Source: Epiperipatus broadwayi | Taxonomy: Eukaryota > Onychophora > Udeonychophora > Euonychophora > Peripatidae | DNA length: 64,000 nt | Direction of reading: 5' to 3' | Assembly (NCBI GenBank): GCA_028023455.1 | Contig: JAQFVV010000446.1 | Location: forward strand, 225,578 to 289,577 | Shown here: positions 25,101-35,989 of the stretch, piece after piece | Layout: the number at the start of each line of letters is the position of its first letter | Position numbering within the stretch: the first letter of the stretch is position 1 | Notes under the pieces: model-generated | Database searches by the model: none | The model's input: only the letters and a program-made list of their open reading frames with translations | Told to the model about the DNA's origin: nothing | Made by a program: the position numbers and the translations under genes

Positions 25101-25859
25101 GAGTAGGCACTAGATGGGGATTTTATGCAAAAGCCTTTCAGGCATTCATTGATTACTCTAGCTTGCTGTGTGTGGCAATACATATAGTGAGTTTTGCCTG
25201 TTTTAACAACAGTTATACACAAGCATGTGATTAACAAAAAAGATTCTTGTATTGCTTTGTTCAAAAAGTGGAACATTTAAAATTATAAATTTGCATAATG
25301 CTTCCTGTATTAATATTTTTAAATTACCAAAACTATAGCCATTGGGTTTGAGCACTATGAATTTGACCAACTAGGTTAAAAACATGCTTAAAACTTAAAA
25401 ACAAGACAATATTTCTTTACAAGCAGGCAAAACACTTATAAAAAAATTATACTTGTAATTAGTTGATATATTTAACAGAGATAAAACATTCCATACAGTA
25501 GTGCCATCCAGTGCAAGCCATACTCTGGCTTGTATTGGGGGCACTACTGTATACAAAGTTTTGCCCCTGTTATAACAACTTGTATAAGAATATGGAATGG
25601 TGATCATGTTATGATTAATGGTTTAATACCAATCTTGCTAAATAGGATGCTTGTGACTATGGTTATCAAAGAACCAAAGACACCAAAATGTATAGTTGCT
25701 TAACTGGGTTCAGATCTATGTAACTACACAAGCAAATAAGCTTGAACTAAAAATGTGAAGTGGTTTTTTATTTTGGACTTTAACAATTAACTAAAACAAT
25801 AAAGGGTGAGCTAAAATAGAGTTGCATTAGTTCCTAAGATCTAGGTGCAGTGCTCTCAG

Positions 25860-25919
25860 GTCCAAGGCTCCTCACCGATGAAATCCACAAGCTAGAAACT
25901 CATTCTAGGGATATTGGAT
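25860..25919 (+). ncRNA. Hammerhead-like motif, ~450 bp family (decayed)
   Basis: The core reads CCGATGA, stem II is weakened and the segment after GAAA is CTCATTC rather than CTAGTC. It is a decayed third copy. Confidence 0.45.
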
Positions 25920-26817
25920 GAGTAGGTACTAGAAAGTGTTTTTTTTTGCATAAACATTCTTGCATTCATTGATTACTCTGGTTTGCACTAGATTACACTA
26001 CTGTATGGAGAGTTTTTCCTCAGATATAACTGTTTGTATAAACATAGGGAATGATGCATGTGATGTTTAGTGATTTAATTGATATATTTGTTGATATTTT
26101 GAAATTACTGTTATGGCACTCCCATTGGCCCTAGAATGGTTTACTTTGATCCATTCTGTAGTGTTTGCTTAATGGATTTTTACATTTGATGTTAAAAACT
26201 TAAATTAATAAATAAGTTGATGGATATTAATTCCAATAAAATTGTTATTTGTTCGTATTGTTCAGAGAAATATTAAATAAAAGGAGATAAGATTTCAAGT
26301 AAAAAAAATAGAATTGAGGTTTCAAATGAAGAGAAACGCTTCTAATTAAATATAATTTAGTCATTATGCTTGCATAACCATGATTTCTACTCAAAATATG
26401 AAAATTAAAAAGCATCAGTTTACATATAAATTGTTAATTTAGTATTAATTATTTATTGGATTATTTCCATCATCTAATATTAAGAACTGAATGTCTTTAG
26501 AAAAAGTTTAAATATTTAATTCCTAATATTAGATTATTGAAATGATCTAATTAATAATTAATACAAAAATGCCATCATACACAATTTGTTCATTTGTTTG
26601 TTTTAGTTTTTTATATCGAATTATATATTTGTTTCTTTACAAATATATTCAGATCGTATCTAAACATTTTTCTGTTTTAGTAGAAAATAAGTGAACATGT
26701 TCTAACATGAAGCAAGAATGTTGTAATGGGTTAGTATTATCAAGATTATAAATACTGTTTTTATCATGTTTCTTCGTTAAAAAATGAATTTTTAAATTTC
26801 AAATATTACTCTAATTA

Positions 26818-27093
26818 CAATTTATTCACTATACTTTAAACGCTTTTTAGCAAAAACTTTTTATTGTATATATATATATATGCATACACAAATTTACATT
26901 TTGACTGTCCTGCAGTCTTCTTTAGAACCAATTTTACTTTAATTTTTTAAAAATTATTTTTTATTTTTAAAAAATTAAAGTAAAAGTGGATCTGAAGAAG
27001 ACTGCAGAACAGTTGAAACATAAGAGTATGTATGCATATATGTACAATAAAGTGTTTTTGTTAAAAAGGGTTTAAAGAACAGTGAATAAATTG
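26818..27093. repeat. Palindrome with CTGAAGA...GAAAC motif
   Basis: Arms begin CAATTTATTCAC and end GTGAATAAATTG, about 130 bases each with mismatches. The right arm holds CTGAAGA, a hairpin (ACTG/CAGT), GAAAC and a 5-bp stem (ACATA/TATGT) before GTA, which resembles a hammerhead core; stem I does not pair convincingly. Confidence 0.6.
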
Positions 27094-27943
27094 CATTTAT
27101 ATAAGATATTGTAGCAAAATAAATGAAGTAGTGAATTTGGTTATATTACTCTAATTACTTAAATGCATTATTTATTTAAATATGCATTATTAATCTAAGA
27201 TTAGCTAATTATGTTTTATAGATAGAAAATGTTTGTGTTATGTTAAAGTGAAATTCTTCATTCTGGTTATTTCTTTTAATGGTATTACATTTTTTATTTA
27301 TTCGCTATGTTAATATATTGAATATAAGATTACTTTTCATTTCTAAAGTCAATATTTTCAAAAATAAAATATTTTAATGGTACAGATGGGAATTTAAAAT
27401 TAATTAGACTGTCTATACAAATTTCCTAATCACACTGTAGAATAGTTATGTAAAAAAGAAAATAAGTGGTAGAATTAAATTTTACCTTTATAAAAGTTAA
27501 GTGTTCACTATGCATTGAAGTAGGTATTAATTGATAATTCCAATACATTCAAAGGGATTGATGAAAACTGACTTCAGGAAAAAGACAACATATAAATAAT
27601 GACTTAAAGAAAATTTAATGAAAAATTCACAGATTCTATTTATAATCATAAATTTTTTAAAGGGTGAAAGTTATAATGAAAAATATCCACATCAGAATGA
27701 TTTTTTTAGAATGTTGCAATTCTATTTTTTTATTTTTTATCTTACAATTGGTAAAGTAAGTTTTTTTCCAGGTAAAAAAAGATAAGTATCCCATAAAATA
27801 CCTTTAGACATAAGAGCTTGTCGCTTTACTCTCTGTTATCACTGTGATGGAAGATGATCAGGAATTATAACTGAACAATTGGTTAGATAATTATAATCCA
27901 AATTGATATAATAAATACAGCCAAATAAGACATTATATATATA

Positions 27944-28117
27944 TCATTAAAAGCTAGGTAACACTTAGACAATACCAATATCATTAATAATCAACAATTT
28001 CAAACTGTTATCAAGGTAACTCCTTTTAAGAATAAATGTGGTTGCCTTGACAACAGTTTTAAATTGATGATTGTTAATCATATTGGGATTGTCTATGTGT
28101 TGGGTAGCTTTTAATGA
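27944..28117. repeat. Palindromic MITE-like hairpin
   Basis: ATCATTAAAAGCTA at the left end and TAGCTTTTAATGAT at the right end are inverse, and pairing continues inward for most of the 174 bases. It has no coding content. Confidence 0.75.
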
Positions 28118-28211
28118 TTACTTACAAACTAATTAAACTTTGCGCATTATTACATATATATATATATAAATAAAAACAAAAAAACAAGTTAAACTTGCTA
28201 ACGCTTGTATT

Positions 28212-28335
28212 TATGATCAATAGATGGCGTTTTACCAAAAACACCGTCAAAGCGTAAGTTTGTTTATATAAACGTCAGAGTAAGCATTCACTACCTCTTT
28301 CATTAGTTCTACCTTCAACGCCATCTATTGATCTT
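28212..28335. repeat. Small element with GATCAATAGATGGCG terminal inverted repeats
   Basis: GATCAATAGATGGCGTT at the left is matched by AACGCCATCTATTGATC at the right, enclosing about 90 bases of higher GC content. It borders the inverted Penelope tails and may be a MITE or part of the Penelope terminal region. Confidence 0.6.
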
Positions 28336-28344
28336 ATATATATA

Positions 28345-28950
28345 ATTATAATTGAAATAATATTTTTAATGATTTACAAACAATTACAAATAATCCTTAA
28401 ATCCGCAGAAATACTTTCGGTTACTTTCTAATCTGCCTCAACTGCCTTTAAATTCAAAAACCAAAAGCAGAAGCAAACGTCATCAATTCAAATTCCATGA
28501 ATCTCATATTTTAATGTTAGAAGCTTGTCGATTTATTAAATGTGTTTTATTCCTGTTTATAAAAATTGCCTCTTTAATTTTTCTTTTACTGTGGTTTCTC
28601 TCTTCATGAAGAATTTTCACATTTTCAAAATTAAATTTAAATTTATATTTACATGTTTTTTCGTGATCCAAGAAAACTGAAGGAGATATTAAATCACCAT
28701 TAAAAATAAAGAGGCAATTTTTATAAACAGGAATAAAATGCATTTAATAAATCGACAAGCTTCTAACATTAAAATACGAGATTTTTAGAATTTGAATTGA
28801 TGACATTTGCTTCCGTTTTTGGTTTTTGAATTTAATGGTAGTTGAGACAGGTTAGAAAGTAACCAAAAGTACTTCTGCAGATTTAAGGATTATTTGTAAT
28901 TGTTTGTAAACCGTTAAAAATATTATTTCAATTATAATTACAATATTGTT
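28345..28950. mobile_element. Inverted pair of Penelope-like element 3' ends
   Basis: Arms of about 200 bases begin AATTATAATTGAAATAAT and end with the inverse. The minus-strand frame at 28504-28743 encodes FENVKILHEERNHSKRKIKE then AIFINRN and THLINRQAS, the C-terminal motif block of Penelope-like proteins. The right arm repeats the last part in the opposite orientation. Penelope elements are known for partial inverted and tandem copies at their ends, which fits this tail-to-tail structure. Confidence 0.75.
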
Positions 28951-29398
28951 TTTAATTAACGGATATTTTATTTATATATATTGAATTTTCCCTTACACCT
29001 AAATCATATCAACACTATAGTGAATATCATGTTATTGTGTCAAAAATTTATTAATTACATATATACTATAATTTGTTTGGCTGCATTTTATTATATCAAT
29101 TTGGATGATGATCACGTCACAGTTATATTCAAAGAGTGAAGGAACAAGCTGTCATGTCTAAAAGCATTTTTATTAGGTAGATAAATCTCAGTGCCACTTC
29201 CATTGCTAAAAGAATGCCTTTAAGTATCCCTCTGGCAATATTACCATTTCAATGCATAAATAAAATTTGAAGAATATACATTTACTCATTGAAGAGAAAA
29301 ATCTTTAAATGTTTAACAAGTTGACCAGTAAAGCTGTTTACAAGCTTTACAGAAAAATCTTTAATACTATATAATGCACATTTTCTTTATTTTTTTAA

Positions 29399-30275
29399 AT
29401 AATATTTTATTTTCAAAGCGCAGATGATATTTGAAATTAAACTAAGAGACTGCAAATCTCTCGAGCGCTTGTAACTATCAATAGCCAATCAGATCGTAAA
29501 TACTGGGACAAAGAATTAACAAGAAAAGGGTGGTAACCACTCTTAACTTTACTTGTCTTTCTATATATCCAAGCCAGTCCAAAGTACTTATATCTGAAAG
29601 TATGAATCTTAAACACCTTCACACACAACTCACTGAATTCAAATTACAAACATACAGCGTGAAATCTTTCGATTTACTATGCAGTAGTTTATCGATGTTA
29701 TAAATTGCAGAAATATATGTAAATAATATTTTATTTTCAAAGCGCAGAATTCAGTGAGTTGTGTGTGAAGGTATTTAAGATTCACACTTTCAGATATAAG
29801 TACTTTGGACTGGCTTGGATATATAGAAAGACAAGTAAAGTTAAGAGTGGTTACCACCCTTTTCTTGTTAATTCTTTGTCCCAGTATTTACGATCTGATT
29901 GGCTATTGATAGTTACAAGCGCTTGAGAGATTTGCAGTCTCTTAGTTTAATTTCAAATATCATCTGCGCTTTGAAAATAAAATATTATTTACATATATTT
30001 CTGCAATTTATAACATCGATAAACTACTGCGTAGTAAATCGAAAGATTTCACGCTGTATGTTTGTAATTTGAATTCAGTGAGTTGTGTGTGAAGGTATTT
30101 AAGATTCACACTTTCAGATATAAGTACTTTGGACTGGCTTGGATATATAGAAAGACAAGTAAAGTTAAGAGTGGTTACCACCCTTTTCTTGTTAATTCTT
30201 TGTCCCAGTATTTATGATCTGATTGGCTATTGATAGTTACAAGCACTCGAGAGATTTGCAGTCTCTTAGTTTAAT
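29399..30275. repeat. Composite of inverted and direct repeat modules
   Basis: A module of about 200 bases (marker CTTTGGACTGGCTTGGATAT) is present inverted at 29399-29640 and twice in direct orientation at 29748-29955 and 30075-30275. A second module of about 95 bases (marker GAAAGATTTCACGCTGTATG) is inverted at 29640-29735 and direct at 29985-30085. The parts are nearly identical, so the rearrangement is recent or the copies are homogenised. No coding sequence or known termini were recognised. Confidence 0.8.
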
Positions 30276-30865
30276 TTATTTGTTTAGTAAGTAAGAACTT
30301 TTTCATTTTTATTGCTGCAATCGTTAATACAAACTCTGTATTAATTTTGAACAAGTGTTAAAGAAGGATTGATTAATTTCTAATATTTAAATAGTTTACT
30401 TTTAGAGTTAGGCATAGAGGGATATCTGCCTAATGTAATGTGATAATAAGATAAAAAATGAGAGTAATATTTTTGAGAAAAAATGTATCTGATTGTGTAT
30501 ATATATTGCATTAAATATTTCCAGGGATTGTTATTATAGTAAATAAAAATGAGGACTTAATGTCCATGTAAACAGAGATAACATTTAACCTGTGATGTTT
30601 CCAAGAAATTATCAATTACTATTGAGTCTAAACAAGTTTCATCATTAACCCATAATAACTCTTTTGTTGGAGTTTTTGTTGAAGTAAAAGAGGATTATCT
30701 TTTACTTTAAACTCAAGTTCTTATATAGATTTAAACCCAGAAAGCTATTTTTATAGGTGTGAAAATGTGAAGAAATAGAATTTTTCTTGATATTTTGCAA
30801 ATATTTTAAACTTCTCCAGAGAATTGAATATGTTGAATTAAATATTTTCATGGATTGTTATTATT

Positions 30866-31500
30866 AAGCATCACGTGATCATCATCTCTTATACTAGCAC
30901 ATAATTGTTTATAAACAAGGCAAAACTCTCCATACAGTAGTGCCACCCTGTGCCAACCAGAGTAATCAATGGATGCCAGAAGGCTTGTGCATAAAATCCC
31001 TATCTAATGCCTACTCATCCAATATCTCCAAACTAGTTTCGGGCTTGTGGCCTTCATCAGTGAGGAGCTTTGGATCTGAGAGCACTGCACCTAGATCTTA
31101 GGATCTAATGCAACCCTCCAGCAACCACCTTTTATCTCTACTTAACTATAAAACTATGAGAATGAAATTGAAAACACAAAAATATTTTCAATCTAAGCTC
31201 AATAGCTTATATAGTCATATGGTCTGAACTCAGTTCAGCACCCATACATTTTTGTGTCTTTGGCTCTTTATCAACCATAGCCACCACTATCCTATTGGGC
31301 AGGATTGGTGTTAAATCATTAAGCATCACATGATCACCATCTCTTATACTAGCACATAATTGTTTATCAACAAGGCAAAACTCTTCATACAGTAGTGCCA
31401 CCCTGTGCCAACCATAGTAATCAGTGGATGCCAGAAGGCTTGTGCATAAAATCCCTATCTAATGCCTACTCATCCAATATCCCCAGGCTAATTTCTGACT
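30866..31500 (-). repeat. Head-to-tail dimer of ~455 bp hammerhead unit
   Basis: The marker AAGCATCACGTGATCATCAT at 30866 recurs as AAGCATCACATGATCACCAT at 31321, giving a 455-base period. The whole block between, including the GGCAAAACT edge, hammerhead, GGATCTAATGCAACCCTCC and GGTCTGAACTCAG parts, is the same unit as in other arrays. The second unit is cut off within its ribozyme near 31500. Confidence 0.85.
31017..31075 (-). ncRNA. Hammerhead ribozyme candidate, ~450 bp family (best minus-strand core)
   Basis: On the minus strand the core is CTGATGA, stem II GGC-CACAA-GCC, then CGAAAC and TAGTT. All conserved core bases are present with a GTT cleavage triplet. Stem I pairs CCTCA with TGGAG (one mismatch) and ATCCAA with TTGGAT. 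It is on the host gene's sense strand. Confidence 0.75.
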
Positions 31501-31800
31501 ATATAAGCTATTGAGCTTAGATTGAAAATATTTTTGTTTTCCAATTTTATTCTCATAGTTTTATAGTTAAGTAGAGATAAAAGGTGGTTGCTGGAGGGTT
31601 GCATTAGATCCTAAGATCTAGGTGCAGTGCTCTCAGATCCAAAGCTCCTCACTAACGAAGGCCACAAGCCAGAAACTAGTCTGAGGATATTGGATGAGTA
31701 GGCATTAGATAGGGATTTTATGCACAAGCCTTCTGGCATCCTTTGATTACTCTGGTTGGCACAGGGTGGCACTACTGTATGGAGAGTTTTGCCTTGATTG
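31501..31800 (+). repeat. Inverted unit of the ~450 bp hammerhead family
   Basis: Immediately after the minus-strand dimer, a plus-oriented unit runs from the GACTATATAAGCTATTGAGC block to GGAGAGTTTTGCC, with a hammerhead-like motif at 31637-31695. The junction makes the whole 30.9-31.8 kb region end in inverted GGCAAAACTCTCC edges. Confidence 0.75.
31637..31695 (+). ncRNA. Hammerhead-like motif, ~450 bp family
   Basis: The plus-strand core reads CTAACGA (G5 changed). GGC-CACAA-GCC, GAAA and CTAGTC are intact, and stem I pairs CCTCA/TGAGG and ATCCAA/TTGGAT. Confidence 0.5.
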
Positions 31801-32159
31801 TTATTATTTAAACTTATGAATTGAAGTAGTTGCAATTTTAGTATCAAATGATGCATCCTTGTTGTAAAAAAATGTAAGAATCAATCTCACAAGTGTTAAT
31901 GACCAAATTGGAATTAAATGTTATTTGAAAGCAAAGTTATTTTAAAGTGAGTTTGATTAAAAGTTCTGTCTTGTTTATTAATACTAATATAATACAAAGA
32001 AAGCTTTAGTTAAATTACCCCAAAAATTACAGTTCAGTTTTTGATATCAAATTACATGTTGTTATTGAGGTTAAAAAAAATTTTCATTGCTATATTTGGT
32101 GGAATATCAGATTTCTTGTAGGTTACTGAGAACATCTGTTATTGTCAGAAATATTCTTT

Positions 32160-33370
32160 GATTTCTAGATCTCCTCTCCATGTCACATAGCAAACTTCCT
32201 TATTTCATTCATCATCTCACATGTGGTACCTTTTTAGAGCCTTCACAATTTCTTGGATTCTAAATTAAAATTTCAACTGTTCATTTATTATCAACTCTTT
32301 TAACAATATTTCCAATTAAACCCCATTTCAATCTTAATTCTTTCAATGATTTTCAGTGACACCTGTTTGTTCTCTCAGCAACATATTTTGTTTCCAGTCA
32401 TTTCTTATTAGATACTTGTCTTCATACTTTATTGAGTTATCTGAAGTCTTTCTATTGCTCTTCTATTAAGTGTCAAAGTCTCAGATTCATGAATAAGAAT
32501 AGGTAAAACCCATACACATAGACATATATCCTTTTAGTACTAAATTATTTTAACCAAAAGCATGTCATCCAAATTTAATTCTATTATTAGTTTTATTCAT
32601 TATGTTTCCATTCATATTAATAATCTGATCAATTTGTTAACTTCTAAGTCAACATTATCAATTTTTAACATTGAACATTTCTTTAGACTTTTTATCATTT
32701 ATCTTTAGTTTTACTTTCTTAATTTCATCTGATAATTCTTGCAATATTTTCTGAAACTATGAAGTATTATTTACAAAAACAACTACATGATATGCAAAAT
32801 TGAAATGACTTGAGTCCATTTTAATTCACAAAATTCTTCTTGTAGAACTATTGTAAAAAAATATGGAAATGTAGAATCATCCTTATCTTATACCTTCTCA
32901 ATGTTCATTTTCTTAGAATCACTATGTAATTTAATCATTGTGAACTTTGATAAATATTCTTTAGAATATGACAATATTATGGATCTATATCTTGATAATT
33001 TAATGCTTTAGTAAGTGTATAAATGCTTAATGAATCAAATGCCCTTCGTAATATATAAATCCAAAACATAATGGCAACTCATATTTATTGTTTTTTTTTT
33101 TATAAATTCTCTCGATACGTGGCTATTATTCATTGTGCTAAAACCATTGTTAAATCTCACTTGATATTTTAATTGGTTAAAATTGAACATTATGGCAGAT
33201 AAATTGTAATTTACAATATTTTTATTATCTTTTTTAAATATCAATATTACTATTGTATTCTTCCAATTATCTGGTACGTCTTTATCATTTACATATTTGA
33301 TATATAATTTTGCTATCAGTTTTTTTTATATTTTATCTATTTTCCTGCAGTACCATTTGAGTCTTACAAA
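32160..33370 (-). pseudogene. LINE remnant (RTE-like reverse transcriptase)
   Basis: Minus-strand translation with frequent stops and shifts reads, in order, VPDNWKNTIVILIFKKDNKN with NYNLSAI (RT block W..sii.ifKKg..... NYR.Is), RFNNGFSTMNNSHVSREFI (QaGFr.g.St.dhi), and near 32431-32505 HESETLTLNRRAIERLQ (the GsEtWtl....ErL block). This order and spacing are those of a non-LTR retrotransposon of the RTE-like type. The YADD active site is not readable. The copy is long dead. Confidence 0.75.
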
Positions 33371-33860
33371 ACATTTTCTATCAACATACATAGTGATAAT
33401 CAAATAAAATAGTTTTATAGAAAAAAATTTAAATGCCACTAATATTTCTGAGTGTGATCACAATAAGCTTTAAATTCAAAATCTTTTCTGTCTTAAATTA
33501 TTTTAAGTTTTTCATTAGTCTACCATTCTCAAAAATCACTGATTGAGAGGATCTAAAAGATGGTTTATTTTCTTTAATGATTTTTTTTCAAATGAAATAC
33601 AATCAATTCTACTTGGAAAAATTATTGGAGAAAAAGGTATCATTTAAAAGTTATCAATTAGTTATCCTTTTAGAGTGAAAAGACCAGTGTGAAAAATGTA
33701 AACTAAGAACATATTCTTATAATTTAAGAAAGAGACAAATATAAAGAAGATGCATTATGGCAGGGAAATATTTTCTACATTTTATTTTATTTTTCTATAA
33801 AGTTATTTGAATTGATTATTACCATGTATTTGATGAAAACACTTTCAATACCCCATAGAT

Positions 33861-34252
33861 CAGGGGTCCCCAACCTTTTTGCACTTAAGAGCACATTCTA
33901 TAATACCGGTCAGGTGGCGGGCACCTTCTTTTTTCAACAAGATGGGGGCACCATTTATTTTTTCAATGTAAATTTATAGTTGGATATTGTTAATAATACA
34001 CATAATGTACAAAAAAATATTTATTTCAAAAATAAAATTTTAACATATAATTAACGTTTATATTTTTAGCTGTAAAAGTATAGTATGCCCTACAATTTGA
34101 TTACAATATAATACAATAATTTATAAGAAATTTTAAAACAAATTTATTTGTATCAGATAAATAATTTTTTATCATGTTCAGATAGTGGCAGGCACACAGA
34201 AAATGGTCTGCGGGTGCCATGGTGCCCACGGGCATAGGGTTGGGGACCCCTG
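33861..34252. mobile_element. hAT-type MITE with 8-bp target duplication
   Basis: The 392-base element begins CAGGGGTCCCCAACC and ends with the inverse GGTTGGGGACCCCTG. It is flanked by a perfect 8-bp direct repeat CCATAGAT (33853-33860 and 34253-34260). Eight-base duplications and CAGGGGTCCCCAACC-like ends are typical of hAT (Charlie-type) transposons. It has no transposase; it is non-autonomous. Confidence 0.95.
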
Positions 34253-34689
34253 CCATAGATGGTACAATAGAAAAAAGAATAAACCAAAGTTTTTTCAAAC
34301 ATTTGATAAAAGTATAAAAAAAATTTAAAATCACATAATTGGTCGAATAATCATTTATCAACATATATTTGAAGAAATGGAGAGATGTTATATTTCTGTC
34401 AACTGACAAATGGTAAGAATATTTAGTAGTTTTTTGCTGCACTTTCTAGCTAAAGATAGTTAGACATTTATTTACTTATCTATTTATTTATTTACTTGCA
34501 GTTATGAATCCTAATTTTGGGGATGGGTTCATAGAAATGTGATATCCTATAATATGAGGTGCATATGGTCATATGCACATATATCAAAAAACAGTATTTT
34601 ATATAAGCTAAAAAATACTTTGCCTTAATTATTTTTATAGTGAGCTATGTGACAAGACAAACATTCTCAGAAACTTTTAGCCTGGTTGT

Positions 34690-35150
34690 CTATTAGCTGG
34701 AATATGTAAATCAGTTTAAATACCTTGGTACTTTTATAAGGAGAAAGACTGGTATAGTGCTTGAGGTATAACCCAGACACCAATGTACTTATTGTTGCTG
34801 CTTTTAACTAGTTAAACGATATATTGATTATTCAATAATAATAAAACTACTACAACTAATTTAATTGTATATAGATCTGCTGTTTTATATAATTTATTGT
34901 ATGGAAGTGAGACTTGGACTTTCTATGCAATATGAAGGAAGTAGAAAAATTTTATTTCAAAATGATTCATAAAATTTTAAAATACAATGAAAAGATCATA
35001 AAACCGATCAGCATGTTCATCAGCATTCTGGATGTGTTACTATAAAGTCCATAATTGTAAACTCATACCTTCGTTAGGTTGGACATATAAAACAAACAAT
35101 AATCTTCCTAAAAGGGGATGAAATTGAGCATGGTTTTTATGGTAGAAATA
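34690..35150 (+). pseudogene. LINE remnant, C-terminal part (plus strand)
   Basis: Plus-strand frames give VNQFKYLGTFI, then after stops YLLYGSETWTFYA, and further on VGHIK-like residues. The order F-KYLG ... LLYGSETWT ... W-GH-I is that of the C-terminal end of LINE reverse transcriptases (RTE/Jockey-like). Several stops and shifts make it a pseudogene. It lies in opposite orientation to the 32.2-33.4 kb remnant. Confidence 0.75.
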
Positions 35151-35620
35151 GTCCTCATTTATATTGTAAATATTATCCAAAGACATTCTAAAGAAGTGCC
35201 ATATTGATTATATTCATGTAAAAAATATGGCAAAGAATATAATACGGTGTAGAATTACAATTAAGAATGGTATTGATGTATTTCGTGGGGGGGACGGGGA
35301 CGACGTTTCCACTGAAGAAATTAAAAGACAGTATCACAAAATATCAAACAAAACAAAAATTGGCAGTAACATTATATGTAAATGTATTTGTATTTCATAG
35401 ATTGATTTGTATAACTACTGCAAAACTTATTTCTAAAACAATTTCTTCCCTCCTTGGAAATTGAATTGACCATACTCCTTCATGAGTAACCGCTGTAGTG
35501 CATGTATGTACTAATAAATTTAAGGGTTTTAATAACCAAATAATTTATATAGTATTAGTTAAAGTGTTCTAATATTTAAATAATAAATATGTTAATAGTA
35601 AGTTATTAAAGTCTACTTAC

Positions 35621-35755
35621 CCAGCCCCAAGCTGTGACATTGTGTGTAAAAAGAAACTTATCGGGATAAACGTGATCTAAATACCATCTGAAAGTTTTGC
35701 AATTAAGATGCGCTCTTAAATCCTTTCTCTCAGAAAGATCTCCAGCATTGGATTT
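35621..35755 (-). CDS. GALNT exon: linker between catalytic and lectin domains
   Basis: The 45 codons read [20 protein letters not shown], then [13 protein letters not shown] and [14 protein letters not shown](V/I)SER..LR..L.CK.F.WYL..VYP is the hallmark that follows the catalytic domain in GALNTs and leads into the lectin domain. The acceptor is ATTTAACAG and the donor GGCTGG|GTAAGT, both strong, and phase is 0 at both ends. The match to the family is nearly continuous over the first 30 residues. Confidence 0.95.
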
Positions 35756-35989
35756 CTGTTAAATGTATATTGTAAAATGAATTGGTTAATAATCTGTAAA
35801 AAAATATTAATCATTAATATAATTGATTACTTTCATATTTTTTTCTGGAAGTTAAGATGATGTAAGTAAGCAATAAGAATACTACAACCAAGCAATATTG
35901 ATTACGATCAAGTGGCAGACACCATTTTTCAATATCTTCTTAACACAATTTGTAACAATATCTCAGTTATTGACCTACATCATAAATTC

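Larger units (their letters stand above)
24505..26060 (+). repeat. Tandem array of ~450 bp hammerhead units (three copies)
   Basis: Three plus-oriented hammerhead motifs lie at 24596, 25042 and 25860. The first two are about 446 bases apart and the intervening DNA (CTAAGATCTAGGTGCAGTGC, the AGACCCATATGACTATA block, GGAGGGTTGCATTAG) is the same sequence as in the other arrays. The third unit is longer because of extra, partly inverted sequence near 25.48-25.57 kb. The edges carry the GGCAAAA/TTTTGCC motif. Confidence 0.8.
27797..29174. repeat. Large nested inverted duplication
   Basis: Sequence around 27800-27935 (TTTAGACATAAGAGCTTG ... CCAAATTGATATAATAAA) is present inverted at 29067-29170. 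Inside lie a perfect-looking hairpin (27944-28117) and the inverted Penelope tails (28345-28950). It looks like one inverted duplication later interrupted by smaller elements. Confidence 0.65.
24213..35620 (-). other. Intron 11.4 kb with hammerhead arrays, Penelope and LINE remnants
   Basis: It contains tandem hammerhead units (24.5-26.06 and 30.86-31.8 kb), palindromes at 26.82-27.09 and 27.94-28.12 kb, the inverted Penelope tails, the composite repeat at 29.4-30.28 kb, LINE remnants and the hAT MITE. No host exon was found. Confidence 0.65.

Noticed and set aside
34101-34442. 113-codon minus-strand open frame
   Set aside because: It overlaps the hAT MITE and flanking AT-rich DNA; composition is not protein-like.
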